Shown here: piece by piece, positions 6,502-9,348 of the stretch
Position numbering within the stretch: the stretch's first letter is position 1
Layout of the letters: each line of letters starts with the position of its first letter
Assembly (NCBI GenBank): GCA_037133495.1
Contig: JBAXOA010000145.1
Span: 1 to 9,348 of the forward strand
DNA length: 9,348 nucleotides
Direction: 5' to 3'
Source of the DNA: JAAFHB01 sp037133495
GTDB taxonomy: Bacteria > Bacteroidota > Bacteroidia > Bacteroidales > Prolixibacteraceae
Notes under the pieces: generated by a model
What the model was told of the DNA's origin: nothing
Database searches by the model: none
The model's input: the letters and a program-made list of their open reading frames with translations, nothing else
Position numbers and translations under genes: made by a program

Positions 6502-8673
6502 ATGTTGCCAAGAGTATTTTTCATCAAAATGAAATTGTCTGTGTCGATTGTGTTGTTTTGCTTCGTTTTTTATCGTTCAATGGCACAAGAACAAAAACTT
6601 ACCTGGGTAAAACAAGCATCAGGAGTATGGGTTGCCGAAATAGGGAAACCTGAAGCCGTAAATTTTACAAGTACTTCTGGTGTAAAGCCGAAAACAGAGG
6701 CAATAGCGGCAATGCAACAAGTGCTTTTCCCCCTGCGGGAAGATGAAATTAATACAGTTGTTTATGACGGTAAAACTTACCTTCAATTTCCACTAGAGGT
6801 TGATGAGAAAATCTTTGGTCTGGGCCTGAATTTCAAAACTGTTGAACAAAGGGGCCGGATTCTCAGGTTGCATGTCGATCATTATGGCGGAGAAGACAAT
6901 GGCAGAACTCACGCGCCGGTTCCATTTTATGTTTCTTCAAAAGGGTATGGCATTTTCATCAATTCTGCCCGCTACATCGATGTTTGGTCTGGCACAGCCG
7001 TATTAAAAGAGAGTAGCTTTCCCAATAATCCAAAAGACCGGAACACTGATAAAAGCTGGACTTCCAAACCTTATTCCGATAATGTCTCTGTTTTAATTCC
7101 TGCCGAAGGTGTTGAAATCATTGTTTTTGGTGGTCCAACGACATTAGATGCCGTGAGCCGGTTTAATTTGTACAATGGCGGAGGCTGCTTGCCTCCGAAA
7201 TGGGGACTTGGATTCTGGCACCGGACCCCAACTTTATATACTGATAAACAGGTTTTGAGTGAAGTTGCTGAATTTAAAAAACATCAGTTTCCTTTATCCG
7301 TTATTGGACTCGAGCCGGGGTGGCAGAGTAAATCGTATCCCTGCACTTATGAATGGGATCAGGGACGCTTCCCGGATCCGGCAAAATTCATAGCCCAATT
7401 AAGAGATCGGGGAATTCAGACTAACCTTTGGATCAATCCTTATATTTCACCGGAATCGGAACTGATCAGGAAATTGAAACCTTTTACTGCTTCTCATTTA
7501 GTTTGGAATGGCTATATTCCCGATTATGGGCTGCCCCAAGTAAATACAATTATTGGTGATCACCTTAAAAAACATCAGCTCGATCTTGGTGTTAGTGGTT
7601 TTAAAATGGACGAGAACGACGGCTTCGATGGTTGGCTTTGGCCTGATGTGACATTGTTTCCCTCTAAAATTCCTGCAGAACAGATGCGTCAGCTTTATGG
7701 AGTGATGATGCAAAAAATGACCACCCAACTTTATCGCGGACAAAACAAAAGAACTTATGGCTTAGTAAGGGCTTCAAATGCAGGTGGAACCTCTTTCCCC
7801 TTTGTAATATATAACGATTATTACAGTCATCGTGATTTTATTACCGCATTGATTAATAGCTCTTTCATCGGTGTATTATGGACGCCCGAAGTACGCAGTT
7901 CCAAAACCGCAGAGGAATGGTTGCGACGAATGCAAACTGTTTGCTTTTCACCTCTGGCTATGCTCAACGCCTGGTCTGACGGAACAAAACCATGGTCGTT
8001 TCCTGAAGTTGAAAAACAAGTAGCCGAGGTTGCCAATTTACGAATGCAACTTATTCCATATCTTTATACCTGCTTTGCTGAATATGCCTTTTTTGGTCGC
8101 CCACCCATGCGGGCCATGAATCTTCTGGCCGGATTCGGAGAAACGGATGAAAAAGTTGAGGGGAAGCTGAGTTCAACTAAGAATCCGTATGCAGCCGCGA
8201 GTAAAAAAGAGATGAAAGATCAGTTCATGGTAGGTGACAACCTCATAGTTGCACCATTATTCGAAGGAGAAACATCGCGAAAAGTGATTTTTCCTAAAGG
8301 GAAATGGTTCGATTTTTACACCGGGAAACTAGCCGGAGAAGGCGAAATGATCGTGGTAACACCAGGTTTGGACAAAATACCGGTATATGTGAGGGATGGT
8401 GGAATCATTCCAATGTTTGAACCGTCACAAACTACGGCGAAATCAGGAGATAAACAGAACCTGATCATCCGCTTTTATGGAAAACTAACATCAACTTACC
8501 AATTATATGACGATGACGGCGAAACATATGACTATGAGAAAGGAGCATTCTCCTGGCGCCAAATCTGTGTAACAGCAGGCAAAGACGGTCAGTTTAGAGG
8601 GACTGTCTCGAAGCCGGGAAAATCGAAACCTGATAATATTGGAAAGGTTAACTTTCAGTGGATGACTGAATAA
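6502..8673 (+). CDS. Secreted GH31 family glycoside hydrolase, non-canonical subgroup
   Basis: The protein has 723 residues. An N-terminal signal peptide ends near SMAQ (26-29). Translation may start at 6502 (A-rich leader, chosen here) or at the in-frame ATG at 6529 (residue 10), which gives the more typical signal peptide MKLSVSIVLF. An N-terminal beta domain occupies about 30-225, then a (beta/alpha)8 barrel begins at PPKWGLGFW (231-239). Barrel motifs are PLSVIGLEPGWQ (264-275), RFPDPAKFI (289-297), LWINPYIS (309-316), GFKMDENDGF (366-375) with D370 as the likely nucleophile, and VIYNDYYSHRDF (435-446) with D439 as the likely acid/base. A proximal beta domain with VGDNLIVAPLF (577-587) and GKWFDFYTG (600-608) follows, then a C-terminal beta domain with YDDDGETYDYEKG (669-681). 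GH31 members are retaining alpha-glycosidases. The usual LDIDYM-type strand, DMNE and SGD motifs are replaced by LEPGWQ, DEND and YND, so ordinary alpha-glucosidase specificity is doubtful. The sulfatase gene starts 42 bases downstream. Confidence 0.92.
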   Translation: MLPRVFFIKMKLSVSIVLFCFVFYRSMAQEQKLTWVKQASGVWVAEIGKPEAVNFTSTSGVKPKTEAIAAMQQVLFPLREDEINTVVYDGKTYLQFPLEVDEKIFGLGLNFKTVEQRGRILRLHVDHYGGEDNGRTHAPVPFYVSSKGYGIFINSARYIDVWSGTAVLKESSFPNNPKDRNTDKSWTSKPYSDNVSVLIPAEGVEIIVFGGPTTLDAVSRFNLYNGGGCLPPKWGLGFWHRTPTLYTDKQVLSEVAEFKKHQFPLSVIGLEPGWQSKSYPCTYEWDQGRFPDPAKFIAQLRDRGIQTNLWINPYISPESELIRKLKPFTASHLVWNGYIPDYGLPQVNTIIGDHLKKHQLDLGVSGFKMDENDGFDGWLWPDVTLFPSKIPAEQMRQLYGVMMQKMTTQLYRGQNKRTYGLVRASNAGGTSFPFVIYNDYYSHRDFITALINSSFIGVLWTPEVRSSKTAEEWLRRMQTVCFSPLAMLNAWSDGTKPWSFPEVEKQVAEVANLRMQLIPYLYTCFAEYAFFGRPPMRAMNLLAGFGETDEKVEGKLSSTKNPYAAASKKEMKDQFMVGDNLIVAPLFEGETSRKVIFPKGKWFDFYTGKLAGEGEMIVVTPGLDKIPVYVRDGGIIPMFEPSQTTAKSGDKQNLIIRFYGKLTSTYQLYDDDGETYDYEKGAFSWRQICVTAGKDGQFRGTVSKPGKSKPDNIGKVNFQWMTE

Positions 8674-8715
8674 ATTGCAAAATTATTAACCTTCAGAACA
8701 AGACCAGATGCTTTT

Positions 8716-9348
8716 ATGAGTATAATAATCAAAAGTGTTCCATACTTCGCTTTCATTACTTTTGGATGTATGGCTTTAAACTGCAATGCGCAGCAGCCAA
8801 CTCAAAAACCCAATGTGATATTTATTTATGCAGATGATATTGGATATGGTGATGTGAGCTGTAATGGAGCCAAGACAATTCATACCCCAAATGTCGAATT
8901 TCTTGCTGGAAAGGGTGTTCGTTTTACCAATATGCACAGTACTGCGGCAACGTGTACACCCTCCCGGTATGCAGTGCTGACAGGTGAATATGCATGGCGC
9001 CGGAAAGGAACTGGAATTGCAACTGGCGATGCAGGTTCGATTATTCGTCCCGAAAGATATACGTTGGCTGATGTATTTAAAAATTCAGGTTACCAAACAG
9101 GTGTTATCGGGAAATGGCATTTAGGTCTTGGCAATAAGACAGGAACTCAGAACTGGAATGGTCATATCACTCCCGGTCCATCCGACCTTGGATTTGATTA
9201 TTCTTTCATTCTTGCGGCCACCGGTGACAGGGTTCCTTGCGTTTATCTTGAAGATGAACGAGTGGTAAATCTAGATCCTAACGATCCTATATCAGTCAGT
9301 TACGAACGAAATTTTGAAGGCGAGCCAACCGGAAAATCGAATCCGGAA
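8716..9348 (+). CDS. S1 family sulfatase, N-terminal part, cut by window edge
   Basis: This reads as 211 codons from an ATG at 8716 to the right edge, open at the 3' end. The ATG at 8708 is rejected because it meets a stop after three codons. A signal peptide is likely, with cleavage near CNAQQ (residues 23-27), so the enzyme acts in the periplasm or outside the cell. The start of the alkaline-phosphatase-like fold is clear: NVIFIYADDIGYGD (33-46) with metal-binding D40 and D41, then TCTPSRYAVLTG (79-90), where C80 in the CxPSR motif would be oxidised to formylglycine, then GVIGKWHLG (129-137) with the conserved Lys and His. It would hydrolyse sulfate esters, in this setting probably on a polysaccharide fragment. 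As a Cys-type enzyme it needs a maturase (radical-SAM anSME or aerobic FGE); none with the right residues is visible here. It lies 42 bases after the GH31 gene on the same strand, which suggests an operon. The subfamily cannot be assigned from this fragment. Confidence 0.95.
   Translation, partial: MSIIIKSVPYFAFITFGCMALNCNAQQPTQKPNVIFIYADDIGYGDVSCNGAKTIHTPNVEFLAGKGVRFTNMHSTAATCTPSRYAVLTGEYAWRRKGTGIATGDAGSIIRPERYTLADVFKNSGYQTGVIGKWHLGLGNKTGTQNWNGHITPGPSDLGFDYSFILAATGDRVPCVYLEDERVVNLDPNDPISVSYERNFEGEPTGKSNPE

Noticed and set aside
7498..8036. Minus-strand open frames at 7498-7743 and 7827-8036
   Set aside because: They are antisense to the GH31 catalytic barrel and show no supporting motifs.
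8674..8715. Separate promoter or terminator between the GH31 and sulfatase genes
   Set aside because: The 42-base gap contains no clear hairpin or TAnnTTTG box, so cotranscription is the simpler reading.

Overview
The window looks like part of a polysaccharide-degradation region of a Bacteroidota genome. The evidence is indirect: secreted enzymes whose signal peptides end in an 'AQ'-type cleavage site, start codons without Shine-Dalgarno sequences but with A/T-rich leaders, two TAnnTTTG-type promoter boxes, moderate-to-low GC, and a gene repertoire (GH106-like, GH31, S1 sulfatase, Tat-exported Gfo/Idh/MocA oxidoreductase) typical of that phylum. Genus cannot be read from the sequence.

Layout. 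On the minus strand, reading from right to left, are an AAA ATPase with a C-terminal PD-(D/E)XK nuclease-like domain (4723-6180), a secreted GH106-like glycosidase (2636-4645), a membrane-anchored tetraheme cytochrome fused to a SUMF1/FGE-like domain (899-2443), and the N-terminal part of a Tat-exported Gfo/Idh/MocA oxidoreductase (1-869, cut by the window edge). On the plus strand are a secreted GH31 glycosidase (6502-8673) and, 42 bases on, the N-terminal part of an S1 sulfatase with a CTPSR active-site motif (8716-9348, cut by the window edge).

Between the divergent ATPase and GH31 genes lies the most striking non-coding structure: five copies of a 38-bp imperfect palindrome spaced at exactly 53 bp (6188-6437), each separated by a 15-bp non-conserved spacer. 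The period is close to five helical turns, so equivalent positions of every copy face the same side of the DNA. The first copy starts 7 bp from the ATPase start codon, and an in-frame TTG extension of the ATPase gene would be encoded entirely by repeat DNA and its short flank.

How it may work together (inference): the GH106-like enzyme, GH31 enzyme, sulfatase and oxidoreductase could act on a sulfated glycan, possibly one containing rhamnose. The ATPase/nuclease with its repeat array looks like an unrelated accessory module sitting between the two carbohydrate-active transcription units. The cytochrome-SUMF1 fusion is probably cotranscribed with the oxidoreductase; it lacks the paired active-site cysteines of a true formylglycine-generating enzyme, so it should not be assumed to mature the nearby sulfatase.
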